DNA of 64,000 nucleotides, taken from the NCBI RefSeq assembly GCF_017104965.1, contig NZ_JAAGPR010000003.1, positions 62,001 through 126,000 of the forward strand, written 5' to 3'. The translations under genes were made by a program, and so were the position numbers. Positions 14,770-21,296 of the stretch are shown in pieces (position 1 is the stretch's first letter; each line of letters begins with the position of its first letter). Source of the stretch: Paraburkholderia sp. Ac-20340. GTDB lineage: Bacteria; Pseudomonadota; Gammaproteobacteria; Burkholderiales; Burkholderiaceae. Below the pieces are notes generated by a model. It saw nothing but the letters and a program-made list of their open reading frames with translations, was not told where the DNA came from and did no database searches.

Positions 14770-15071
14770 GCGGCTTCCTTCTTGTCCATCGCGATACCCA
14801 GCAACGCACGAATCAGGATTTGGCGCTTGTCCGGTCCCAAATAGTCGTCTTCCAATACCGCGCGAAAGTCGGACGGTTTGATTCCGATTTCATCGGCGAT
14901 TTTTTTAGTCCCGAACCCCATAGCGGCGACAGTGAGCGCGGTCACAAAATTACGGGTATCGTCGGACGCGAGTGCCTGGCGAAAATATTCGTCTTGTTGC
15001 TCGCGTGTATCCAAAAGGATCGCCATTTCAAGCGGGGAGACTTCCACGGCTGGGAATTGGTCGTTCGTCAT
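14766..15071 (-). CDS. HigA/HI1420-type antitoxin-like protein, copy 2
   Basis: ATG 15071 gives a 101-residue protein (MTNDQFPAVEVSPLEMAILL). It contains EYFRQALASDDTRNFVTALT followed by a recognisable helix-turn-helix (FGTKKIADEIGIKPSDFRAV). The pattern fits the antidote family seen in copy 1. Its stop overlaps the start of copy 1 by GTGA. Together with copy 3 it forms a tandem set without a visible toxin partner. Confidence 0.55.
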   Translation of the reverse strand: MTNDQFPAVEVSPLEMAILLDTREQQDEYFRQALASDDTRNFVTALTVAAMGFGTKKIADEIGIKPSDFRAVLEDDYLGPDKRQILIRALLGIAMDKKEAA

Positions 15072-15159
15072 GTTTTCAACTTGCAAGTTAGGAGAATCGG
15101 CTAAAAATCGACAGCGCGTGGTACAGTCGCGCACCGTTTTTTACCGACACATTTGACAA

Positions 15160-15501
15160 TCACAGGGGCATTCCAGATGCAATGATGGTTCGCAGAATCT
15201 TCTTGTATGCGTCGCGTCCATCAAACCGCAATGCGTTGCAGAACTTCTTGCGCTCGTATTCTGCCGATTGCCGTACAAACTTCAGCCCCAGCGTTAGCGC
15301 GTAAACGAATACGGCTTCATGCATTTGAAGCAGGTCATTTGACGCGAGCGCGTTTCGCATAACTTCGTCAAGGTTTCCTGCCGTGTCGATATCCAGAATC
15401 TTTTCTAGGGAAATATTGCGAAGTTCTCTTAGAACGTCCGGCCTATCGACTAACCCCGCCAGGATTTTGTCCATTGGGATTTCGTTTAGGTCAAGTTGCA
15501 T
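15160..15501 (-). CDS. HigA/HI1420-type antitoxin-like protein, copy 3 (divergent)
   Basis: This 113-residue protein contains NLDEVMRNALASNDLLQMHE, alignable with the ALASDD block of copy 2, then a region where the HTH would be (FVRQSAEYERKKFCNALRFD). It is the most diverged of the three and may have lost DNA binding. It is separated from copy 2 by about 90 bp that could hold a promoter. Assignment rests on similarity to its neighbours. Confidence 0.45.
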   Translation of the reverse strand: MQLDLNEIPMDKILAGLVDRPDVLRELRNISLEKILDIDTAGNLDEVMRNALASNDLLQMHEAVFVYALTLGLKFVRQSAEYERKKFCNALRFDGRDAYKKILRTIIASGMPL

Positions 15502-15532
15502 TTCCAGTTCTCCAGTGTTTAGGGCGATTCCT

Positions 15533-15769
15533 TCAGTAGATTTCGGCTAATCCGCACAGTGACCAAAACAGGCATACGATCCAGCCGATCCCTGTCCAGC
15601 CGGTAACGACGTTGACGAAACCAATCAATCGAACCCCGTCACGTTTGCGGTACTTGGCGATTGCGGTTGGCGCGAAATATCCGAGCGCGATCACTTGCAC
15701 GCAGAACAGCACGACAACCACCAGCGACCAGACAGCCGCGCCAACGATTGATTTTTTAGAATGTTCCAT
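15533..15769 (-). CDS. Superinfection-immunity-like membrane protein
   Basis: The 78-residue protein has two hydrophobic helices (about residues 9-30 and 48-74) around a short basic loop (IAKYRKRDGVRL). It then has the pattern NVVTGWTGIGWIVCLFWSLCG. This N-x-x-x-G-W-T-x-x-G-W signature is that of the superinfection immunity protein family (T4 Imm-like). Members block DNA entry of related phages at the inner membrane. The start overlaps the previous gene by 14 bp and has AGAAGG in front. Confidence 0.75.
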   Translation of the reverse strand: MEHSKKSIVGAAVWSLVVVVLFCVQVIALGYFAPTAIAKYRKRDGVRLIGFVNVVTGWTGIGWIVCLFWSLCGLAEIY

Positions 15770-16136
15770 TCGCGCCTTCTGGCGTGCGGCACGCAGCCCA
15801 GAACCCGTTCCAGAAATTCCACGAATCGCCGTTGGGGCGCTTGTAGATCAATTGCGGAAACTGGACGGGGCGCAAGTCTTCATACTTGCTAATCATCATC
15901 GCGAGAATTTCGAGCCTCCCCGCGCGCGGATAATTTCGCAGAAGTTCCATTGCGATCCGCAGAAGCTGGGCGCGCGATCCTTCGGTTTCCGGATTGCGCT
16001 GTTCGGTTGCGCATCGTGCGCGGACAACGATATCGAAACCGCGTTGATAGGAATTATCATTGCCCGCTTTGAGGGTTTCGAGCAATTCGCGCTGTGCCTT
16101 ATGCGATAGCAACAGGTCAACGATTTGAGTTTCCAT
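15756..16136 (-). CDS. Hypothetical phage protein, 126 aa
   Basis: ATG 16136 with AAAGGA in front is chosen over TTG 16145. The soluble protein starts METQIVDLLLSHKAQRELLE, with a helical N-terminal part. The C-terminal part is aromatic-rich (DSWNFWNGFWAACRTPEG). Its 3' end overlaps the superinfection-immunity-like gene, so the two are translationally linked. No family is recognised. A cytoplasmic partner of the membrane protein is possible. Confidence 0.55.
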   Translation of the reverse strand: METQIVDLLLSHKAQRELLETLKAGNDNSYQRGFDIVVRARCATEQRNPETEGSRAQLLRIAMELLRNYPRAGRLEILAMMISKYEDLRPVQFPQLIYKRPNGDSWNFWNGFWAACRTPEGANGTF

Positions 16137-16162
16137 AGCGGGCAATCCTTTTACAGACCTTG

Positions 16163-16561
16163 TTAGTGCAATTCGGCTTTACAAACTGCTGCGACGGTTC
16201 GCGCAGCGCTGCGGCTGTCGCTCGCTTTCCAGACTAGTTGACCGTCCATTTCCGTACTTCCAATCACAAATGGACCTTGATAGAAAGTCGCGTAGTACGG
16301 AGTCATTGCGTGCCATCTGCAACTGACGGAAAGCGCATACTGGATATTCGTGGCGCGTCCGCCTGGTCTCGCAGGGGTGTCTATCAGTGCGTGCCTAGTG
16401 CCTTCTTGCGTGGTGCTGACTACGCTACTTAGCTTCAGCCGTACCGCTTCGTTGCCCGATCCATAAATCACCTTCCAGTCGGGATCGAGCGCAATGGGAA
16501 CGGCTAGAGCATGCGACGCGACCGCGAGGAAGGCCGCGCCGGATAGGATTCGTTTAACCAC
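16163..16561 (-). CDS. Small secreted protein, adhesin-E-like pattern
   Basis: GTG 16561, preceded by AAAGG, gives a signal peptide (VVKRILSGAAFLAVASHALA) and a mature domain of about 110 residues. That domain begins DPDWKVIYGSGNEAVRLKLS, has one central cysteine (VSCRWH) and one near the end (AAVCKAELH). The Trp-start and two-cysteine layout resembles small surface-adhesin-E-like periplasmic proteins. The match is approximate. The longer frame to 16672 would overlap the next gene and spoil the signal peptide. Confidence 0.6.
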   Translation of the reverse strand: MVKRILSGAAFLAVASHALAVPIALDPDWKVIYGSGNEAVRLKLSSVVSTTQEGTRHALIDTPARPGGRATNIQYALSVSCRWHAMTPYYATFYQGPFVIGSTEMDGQLVWKASDSRSAARTVAAVCKAELH

Positions 16562-16610
16562 TTTTTTAGACCTTTGTAGGAACCCGACCAGGTGCTTAGG
16601 CGGGTTGCCT

Positions 16611-16967
16611 TTAGTTCGATTGGCTGTTCGTAATGCAGTTCGTGACCGCGCGTGCTCGAATCTGGTTCGCATTGAGCGATGCGAAATCCATATCCTCGTA
16701 AACGGTCGTAACCGCCGTCATAACTGCATCGCTGAATGCCTTCGCGGAATGGTTCTTTGCGGCTGCGTTCTTTACTGATTCGATTTCGTCAGGTTCGGAT
16801 TTTCCCAAGTCACGATCAATCGCGACCGCATGGAACATATCTCCGATGATTCGGCAGGCTTGCACGGTCTGTTCCTTCGTCATTCCTTCGACCGGGGTCG
16901 CGTTCGCGAGCGTTGCGCCGGTTGCGATTGCTGCGACAAACGCAGCGCGTACAAATTTGTTCATCAT
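16611..16967 (-). CDS. Small secreted protein, two-cysteine paralogous family member 2
   Basis: Well supported start: AAGGA lies 8 bp before ATG 16967. The signal peptide is MMNKFVRAAFVAAIATGATLANA. The mature protein has C-x13-R-D-x-G-x4-D-E and V-Y-E-x19-C, identical in spacing to the proteins at 3960-4301 and 17326-17631. Between the two blocks lie 28 residues, the same as in member 1. One disulfide between the paired cysteines is likely. Function is unknown. Confidence 0.7.
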   Translation of the reverse strand: MMNKFVRAAFVAAIATGATLANATPVEGMTKEQTVQACRIIGDMFHAVAIDRDLGKSEPDEIESVKNAAAKNHSAKAFSDAVMTAVTTVYEDMDFASLNANQIRARAVTNCITNSQSN

Positions 16968-16982
16968 TTCCGCTTTCCTTAA

Positions 16983-17255
16983 TTACCGACCACCAGGGCG
17001 CATATCCGCCGCACGACCACCACAACGCGAACCGTCCGCCGCCGTTTGCCACGAATAGTCGCAAGGGTGGTTGTCGTTACCGCCGCCGCCGCTCTTACCC
17101 GCGAGGACGGCCAGACCGACAACCGCAGCCGTCACTAGAACCACGTCTGTGACCGCTACAACCTTCTTGCAACCTTCTTCATGTGCCGACCCTTCGCACC
17201 AACTGGCGCAGCCCGTCAGCGATGAAGCGAGCAACAGCGCTATGACTTTCTTCAT
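16983..17255 (-). CDS. Small lipoprotein, 90 aa
   Basis: ATG 17255 gives a clear lipoprotein signal (MKKVIALLLASSLTGCASWC; lipobox LTGC). A second hydrophobic stretch follows (about residues 34-53, VVAVTDVVLVTAAVVGLAVL), then a Gly-rich, Cys-containing tail. It could therefore span or dip into the membrane after lipidation. The gene sits 16 bp upstream of the secreted protein gene at 16967. No family is recognised. Confidence 0.65.
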   Translation of the reverse strand: MKKVIALLLASSLTGCASWCEGSAHEEGCKKVVAVTDVVLVTAAVVGLAVLAGKSGGGGNDNHPCDYSWQTAADGSRCGGRAADMRPGGR

Positions 17256-17325
17256 TAGAGTAATTCGTCTAATTCGTGGAACCGATCCCATTTCTGGGGT
17301 TATGTCTGGACGTCTAGACGTGTTC

Positions 17326-17631
17326 TCAGCTCTTCGCGTTGTAGTCCTGGCACGACTTCAGGGCCGCGCGCTTGACGATATCCGGTGATGCCTTCTTCAA
17401 TCCTTCGTCTTCGTACACGTCAACGAACAGCGAGCGCAGCGCTGGATAGTTCGCGCCGTGATTCATCGCGTCCGAAGTCCAGGCGGGATTTTTAACGTCC
17501 CATTCCGAATAGCCCGCATCGCGAGCGGTTGCCGTTTCAAAACCGACTTTCGCGAAATCGTCGCAGTTAATCGCAGTGTGGGCGTGCGCCGTCCCGGCAA
17601 ACAACGCCGTAATCAAAATCAGTGACTTCAT
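17326..17631 (-). CDS. Small secreted protein, two-cysteine paralogous family member 3
   Basis: The 101-residue precursor begins with a signal peptide (MKSLILITALFAGTAHA). The mature part has C-x13-R-D-x-G-x4-D and V-Y-E-x19-C, the same spacing as members 1 and 2, with 26 instead of 28 residues between the blocks. It is the first gene of the long minus-strand cluster, downstream of the gene-free region at 17632-18036. The ribosome-binding site is weak. Confidence 0.7.
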   Translation of the reverse strand: MKSLILITALFAGTAHAHTAINCDDFAKVGFETATARDAGYSEWDVKNPAWTSDAMNHGANYPALRSLFVDVYEDEGLKKASPDIVKRAALKSCQDYNAKS

Positions 17632-18036
17632 ATGGTCGATATTATTTTTTTGGAAGCGCCCCCGCTGACGGGGGGCTTTCGTTAAAGCGGATTTAACGGC
17701 CTTACTGCAACGCGCAAAAAATGTCCAGCGTTTCGTAATAATTTGTAAGTCAGCGCATCATACACAAAGAATTCAATGCCTGCTACATATTCAGAGAAAC
17801 TTAATTCTTCAATAAAAATACCGCAAAAGTTGGATAAAAACTCTTAAAAACCTGGGCGAAAAGGCGTGCGTTATCAACAGGGTTTATGCCCTGAATAACC
17901 ACGATTTATCAACCCCACGAATGAAATTGTAAGCGTTCGCTACAGTTATGGCACGTTAGCTTTGCTAATGTGCCTTCAGAGATCGTAACTTTGCTAATGT
18001 ACGGAAGCCGCCTCAAAGCCACGCCAGGCGGTCGTC
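17632..18036. promoter_or_regulatory. AT-rich gene-free region with DnaA-box-like sites and repeats
   Basis: No credible gene. It contains a terminator-like stem GCCCCC/GGGGGC (about 17658-17677), then about 250 bp of AT-rich sequence. TTATCAACA lies at 17871-17879 and TTATCAACC at 17906-17914, both near-matches to DnaA boxes. CAGGG/CCCTG flank a small hairpin. CTTTGCTAATGT occurs twice, ending at 17971 and 18000, with the first copy inside a palindrome at 17950-17974. This is where a plasmid-like origin could lie next to the partition genes, but no replication protein gene is seen. Confidence 0.4.
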
Positions 18037-18191
18037 CTAGCGAATGAGGCGTTGCGCCCGCACGTCAAAGATTGCAACGCGCTTGCTTTCGTCATCGCGC
18101 AGGATGACTAGCAGGACGCCTGGGCAGCGGAAGGCAGAGAGCTTCTTATATGTGCGTCCTACCGCTCACCCAATCGCTGGAGCACGTTCAC
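18037..18191 (-). pseudogene. Small third gene of the partition operon, apparently frameshifted
   Basis: A GTG at 18191 overlaps the stop of the StbB-like gene (GTGA) and opens a frame, NVLQRLGER, that stops after 10 codons. The -1 related frame continues without interruption to 18037 as VGRTYKKLSAFRCPGVLLVI, then LRDDESKRVAIFDVRAQRLIR, and has no start codon of its own. Joining the two at about 18160-18164 restores a protein of about 50 residues. This could be a one-base deletion, a sequencing error or a programmed shift. Confidence 0.35.
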
Positions 18192-18913
18192 GCGCCGACA
18201 AGGTACGCGAAGATTCGGTCCAGTTCGGGGATGACAACGCCAGCCGTCCCGCCATGCGTTCCCATCGTCATAAACGTTCGCGCTTCGGTCGAATCAGGAT
18301 CAGCCGCTTTCAGCTTGCGCGCTTCGTCTTTGTAGGCCATGCGGTTTTCGCGCAGTTCTTCGAGCGATCCGCCGAATTCGAAAAGGAATTCGAAAATCTC
18401 GCGATGCTTGATAAACATCGCTTCGTTGATTCGCGCTTTCTTTTCGCCTGAAACCTGTTTCAAGAATTCGGCGGACAAATCTTCTTCTACCGATTCTTTA
18501 ATGTGATTCGGAAGCAAGATAATCTTGTTTCGTTCAACGCCTAGTGCAGAAAGTGCGGTAACCGTTCGCAATGCATCTTTCTGGACTTTCTTATCCGGCG
18601 TTACTGGAACGATGTAGCGATGCACATTTTCGAAAATGTCGGGATGGTCGGGCAGCTTTTTAAGAAACGCTTCGACGTTTGAACTGCCGATATCCACGAT
18701 TGCGTTACCGTCCGCGAATTCGATCGAATCCAGAATCTTGACGATTTGTTCGCCGCGAAATTTCTGGATTTCGTCAGCGCTCAAATCCGAAGCGCTCGAA
18801 TTGATGGACTCAACCGCGATGAATGCAGCTTGCGGCATGCGCGGACGCAATACGTATTCCGCGATGGTCGATTTACCTACAACGCCAGCAAACTGCAATG
18901 TCATGAAGATCAT
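18188..18913 (-). CDS. StbB-like ParA/MinD-family ATPase with deviant Walker A motif
   Basis: The 241-residue protein opens with LQFAGVVGKSTIAEYVLRPR, a P-loop of the G-x-V-G-K-S-T form lacking the usual K-G-G start. AAFIAVESINSSASD follows. This N-terminal layout is typical of the StbB proteins of IncW/IncN-type plasmids. Later blocks AIVDIGSSN (Walker B-like) and RYIVPVTPDKK fit the same fold. It starts in an ATGA overlap with the StbA-like gene. In R388-type systems StbB works with StbA to balance segregation against conjugation. Here it lies on a chromosomal prophage. Confidence 0.7.
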   Translation of the reverse strand: MIFMTLQFAGVVGKSTIAEYVLRPRMPQAAFIAVESINSSASDLSADEIQKFRGEQIVKILDSIEFADGNAIVDIGSSNVEAFLKKLPDHPDIFENVHRYIVPVTPDKKVQKDALRTVTALSALGVERNKIILLPNHIKESVEEDLSAEFLKQVSGEKKARINEAMFIKHREIFEFLFEFGGSLEELRENRMAYKDEARKLKAADPDSTEARTFMTMGTHGGTAGVVIPELDRIFAYLVGA

Positions 18914-19365
18914 GTCTTTCCTGTTCCGTTCTCAAATTTCCGCCGCGCGACGGCATACGGACTTTCGTTCCGTTGGTCGAATTCGCGCAGCGTTTGGCTT
19001 AGTGACTGATTCGCCGGGGGCGCTTCGTCCATTTGCTTAGGTTCCACAACCGGAACCGTCGCGCGGCTGACTAGTCCAGCGTCCGCCGCCTTCGCTTCTG
19101 TCTTCTTCTTCGTTCCCTTGCTCTTAGGTCTGTCTTTGCCGTCCCGGTCGTCCCGAGCACGCGACAAAGCAGAACGCAGCGATTCGATCTTCACTTCTTC
19201 GCCATTCATCGACTCTTCGAGCGTTTGACGAATCGCTTCTAGTGGCACGCCCCGCGCAATCGTCGCTTCTATGTCCACGAGGTTTTCGCGAACCAACGAA
19301 GACAACGACTGTTTAGGTTCCTTCTGCGGGGCCGCAAGGCTGTCTAGTTTCTTCTTCAGAGACAT
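18910..19365 (-). CDS. StbA-like partition / DNA-binding protein candidate
   Basis: This 151-residue, highly charged protein has a helical N-terminal part (SLVRENLVDIEATIARGVPL, EAIRQTLEES, then a segment ending LRSALSRARDD). This is followed by a Lys-rich disordered linker and an unstructured C-terminus. Position directly behind an array of GCAAC repeats in 11-bp phase, and overlap with the StbB-like gene, match the organisation of plasmid stbA-stbB. There StbA binds such direct repeats. The assignment relies on context more than on sequence motifs. Confidence 0.5.
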   Translation of the reverse strand: MSLKKKLDSLAAPQKEPKQSLSSLVRENLVDIEATIARGVPLEAIRQTLEESMNGEEVKIESLRSALSRARDDRDGKDRPKSKGTKKKTEAKAADAGLVSRATVPVVEPKQMDEAPPANQSLSQTLREFDQRNESPYAVARRKFENGTGKT

Positions 19366-19400
19366 TTCATTTCCCTATGTAGTGGACCGTTGATTCTAGC

Positions 19401-19628
19401 TGCAACCTACATGCTAGAGAACGCCACTACCCCGCAACCTTCGCACAACCGTTGCAACGTCGCTGCAATGTGAGTCGAATCTTATGTGCAACCCAAATGC
19501 AACGTCAAGAGATTTATTTGCAACGTCAATGCAACCTAAATCGGCTGACGGTGTTATTCTCCGCAACCTAGCGCAACGTCAATGCAACGTAAGGCGAACA
19601 TTCGCAACCTGCATCGAACGTCTGCAAC
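19401..19628. repeat. Array of GCAAC repeats, candidate partition site (stbDR-like)
   Basis: At least thirteen copies of [T/C]GCAAC (one T/C variant GCAAT, one CGAAC) lie in the same orientation. They start at 19401, 19433, 19453, 19464, 19487, 19498, 19519, 19530, 19562, 19572, 19583, 19603, 19614 and 19623. Many fall in pairs exactly 11 bp apart, with pairs about 31-34 bp apart, so all face the same side of the helix. The array lies between the divergent partition operon and the plus-strand gene at 19771. It is likely both centromere and operator. Confidence 0.75.
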
Positions 19629-19659
19629 GGAAAATCTGATAGATTGGGCGGGGTAAGGA

Positions 19660-19758
19660 ATGCTGAAGCGAGCAATCGAAGGGCTGCTTTGTGCGGAATG
19701 TGTGGGCGGGGTAGTGGTGGGCGCGATCATTGGGGCCGCGCTGTTTTATTCGTTGTGA
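19660..19758 (+). CDS. Small membrane peptide, 32 aa
   Basis: ATG 19660 preceded by GGGGTAAGGA opens a 32-codon frame: MLKRAIEGLLCAECVGGVVV followed by GAIIGAALFYSL. It has one Gly/Ala/Val-rich hydrophobic helix with G-x-x-x-G packing motifs and a basic N-terminus. It ends 12 bp before the next gene on the same strand. Short frames like this arise by chance, but the composition and ribosome-binding site favour a real peptide. Confidence 0.4.
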   Translation: MLKRAIEGLLCAECVGGVVVGAIIGAALFYSL

Positions 19759-19770
19759 CGAGGTGAGGGA

Positions 19771-20232
19771 ATGCAGGAGAAGAACCAGAACAAGGTCTGG
19801 AGCGCGGCACAGTGGCGCGCGTTGGCCGAACGGTCTTACTCGATCAAAGAATGCGACTTGTTCAAGGGTACGCCACTCGAAGCGATCCGCCAGGCGCAGA
19901 ACGAATTGATCCCGCCAGACATGCGCCGGAAGATTACCGGCATGAATGTGGTGAGCAAGATTCCGCCGCTGTGGGACGAACTAGCGGCACAGGGTTATTC
20001 GAAGATCGCAGGGCAGTTTGCGCCTGTAGACGCGTCCGCGCCGCTTGCTTCGGCGCTGGAAGCGTTGAGCACGGCGGACCTGTTGCGCGAGGTTGCGCGC
20101 CGCCTGGATAGCGTCGCTGACGAAGACAAGCTTCGCGCGATGATCCGCGCCGAAGTCGATGCGAAGTTCGCGCAGTTCTTCGCGGAAGGGAAGGCCGATC
20201 CGGCTGCGCTCGCGAATGCGCGCCTTCAATAA
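19771..20232 (+). CDS. Hypothetical protein sharing a motif with the StbA-like protein
   Basis: This 153-residue soluble protein has a strong ribosome-binding site (GAGGTGAGGGA). Near the N-terminus it has FKGTPLEAIRQAQNE, matching ARGVPLEAIRQTLEE of the StbA-like protein. The C-terminal half is helical and Ala/Arg/Asp-rich (ALEALSTADLLREVARRLDS). It is divergent from the partition operon across the GCAAC array. It may bind the same site, for example as a second regulator or a copy-number or incompatibility factor. No family is recognised. Confidence 0.6.
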   Translation: MQEKNQNKVWSAAQWRALAERSYSIKECDLFKGTPLEAIRQAQNELIPPDMRRKITGMNVVSKIPPLWDELAAQGYSKIAGQFAPVDASAPLASALEALSTADLLREVARRLDSVADEDKLRAMIRAEVDAKFAQFFAEGKADPAALANARLQ

Positions 20233-20475
20233 GTCTGAGAAATCGTCGGCAGGGCCGTTTTCCGGCTCGCTGACGGCTTCGCGGTCGATGACGCACGCAC
20301 GCCTGTGCGTCGCACGCTCGAACCGCTTAGAAGCCCGCTAATCCGTTGCGCTCGCAACGGTTGAGGTCTGGGGAAATTTCCGCCGACCTCTCCCCAAAAA
20401 TTCCCCATGAATCCCGGAAAGCCCTGTAAATGCTGGGGGTACGGTGCTGGCCTCACGCACCAGGCTAGTAAAGAC
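20233..20475. other. Unresolved right boundary of the element
   Basis: No gene is visible. The segment has several short inverted repeats: GACGCAC/GTGCGTC near 20285, CCGTTGCG/CGCAACGG at 20343-20360, and TGGGGAA/TTCCCCA about 20371-20408. It also contains a TGCTGGGGGTAC block near 20431. Such GGGGGTA strings are often seen beside tyrosine-integrase attachment sites, but no tRNA 3' end or matching repeat can be found here. Confidence 0.3.
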
Positions 20476-20512
20476 AAAGGCCACGTACTTGACGGTACGT
20501 GGCCTTTTTGTT
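20476..20512 (+). terminator. Rho-independent terminator at the element-host junction
   Basis: AAAGGCCACGTAC and GTACGTGGCCTTT form a long stem with a short loop and a T run on the plus strand. On the minus strand it may end the MarR transcript. It probably belonged to a host transcription unit now interrupted on its left. Confidence 0.75.
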
Positions 20513-20587
20513 TTTGCGTCGGCAGCAGACTGCGGGCATCCGGCGCGATGCGTCTGCCCATCAGTTTCAGTTATCGACTGCGCTGCC

Positions 20588-21034
20588 TCAGAGTTCTTCC
20601 TGTGCCGCCGCGATGACCTTTTCCAGTGCACGGTTGAGCAGCTCGCGCTCCTTGTCGTCAAGGATTGCGAACAGATCGACGTTCCACTTGCGTGCGATCG
20701 GCATGACCTTGCGGTAGAGGGCGCGTCCGTCGGCCGTCAGCGAGACGAGCACGAGGCGTCCGTCTTCCTCGCTCGCGTTGCGCTGCATGAGTCCACGGCG
20801 CATCAGCGCTTCGGCTGCGCGGCTGGCCTGGCTCTTGTCGAGATTCGCGTGACGCGCAAGCTCCATCACCGAAAACGGGCCGAATGCGCCGACAGCAGCG
20901 ATCAGGCGAGCTTCCGGCAGCGTGATGCCGAGCTTGTCCTGATAGCGCTCGCTGGCACCGCGTTCGGAGAGCTTGTTCAGGACATGGAGCCGATAGGTCA
21001 GAAATTGTTCGAGTCCGGCTTTGCTTTCCTTCAT
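20588..21034 (-). CDS. MarR-family transcriptional regulator
   Basis: ATG 21034 with CAGGACGACC in front is preferred over the long frame to 21124. The 148-residue protein (MKESKAGLEQFLTYRLHVLN) has a MarR winged HTH. The recognition helix region is LARHANLDKSQASRAAEALM, followed by the wing LMQRNASEEDGRLVLVSLT with the typical D-x-R. Dimerisation helices are at both ends. MarR proteins usually repress a nearby gene in response to a small aromatic ligand. The glycerate kinase gene upstream on the same strand is the nearest candidate target, but the two are 260 bp apart. Confidence 0.85.
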   Translation of the reverse strand: MKESKAGLEQFLTYRLHVLNKLSERGASERYQDKLGITLPEARLIAAVGAFGPFSVMELARHANLDKSQASRAAEALMRRGLMQRNASEEDGRLVLVSLTADGRALYRKVMPIARKWNVDLFAILDDKERELLNRALEKVIAAAQEEL

Positions 21035-21296
21035 GGTCGTCCTGGTCTGGTCGCGTGAGGTATGCGCGATCGTGTCGCGCTCACCGTGATTGTTGCCGCA
21101 ACCAGCGCGCGGGTCAACGCGCATGAACCCTCAACGTGCGTGCTGGCGCGCGCAAGCCGGAGCATGCGAATCTATTAATCGCTTACTGCAAAACTGGTTG
21201 CGCGCGCACACGAAAAAGTCTGACGATTCGAGCGGATTCGTGTGCGGCGCGAAGGTGGCGCAGGTGTGGCGCGAAGGTGGCGGCCTTGCGATGAAC

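Larger units (their letters stand above)
1..20475. mobile_element. Prophage / phage-plasmid-like element (right part; left end outside window)
   Basis: The segment opens inside a J-like tail protein gene and carries holin, endolysin, XRE regulator, Rha-type antirepressor, methyltransferase and many small accessory genes. It then ends in a plasmid-type partition locus. Gene density, short overlapping minus-strand genes and many small lipoprotein or secreted products contrast with the housekeeping genes that begin at about 20.6 kb. The right boundary is not resolved: the last element-like gene stops at 20232 and a host-type MarR gene ends at 20588. I place the edge before the terminator at 20476. 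No integrase or attachment-site duplicate is visible, so the mode of integration is unknown. Confidence 0.85.

Noticed and set aside
19401..19628. CRISPR array
   Set aside because: Repeats are only 6-9 bp, imperfect and in helical phase, with no spacers of uniform length and no cas genes.
20343..20409. Protelomerase telomere site of an N15-like linear phage-plasmid
   Set aside because: The inverted repeats are short and separate, not one long perfect palindrome, and no protelomerase gene is visible.
20420..20475. tRNA 3' end as attachment site
   Set aside because: No T-arm plus acceptor stem can be folded; the GGGGGTA string alone is not enough.
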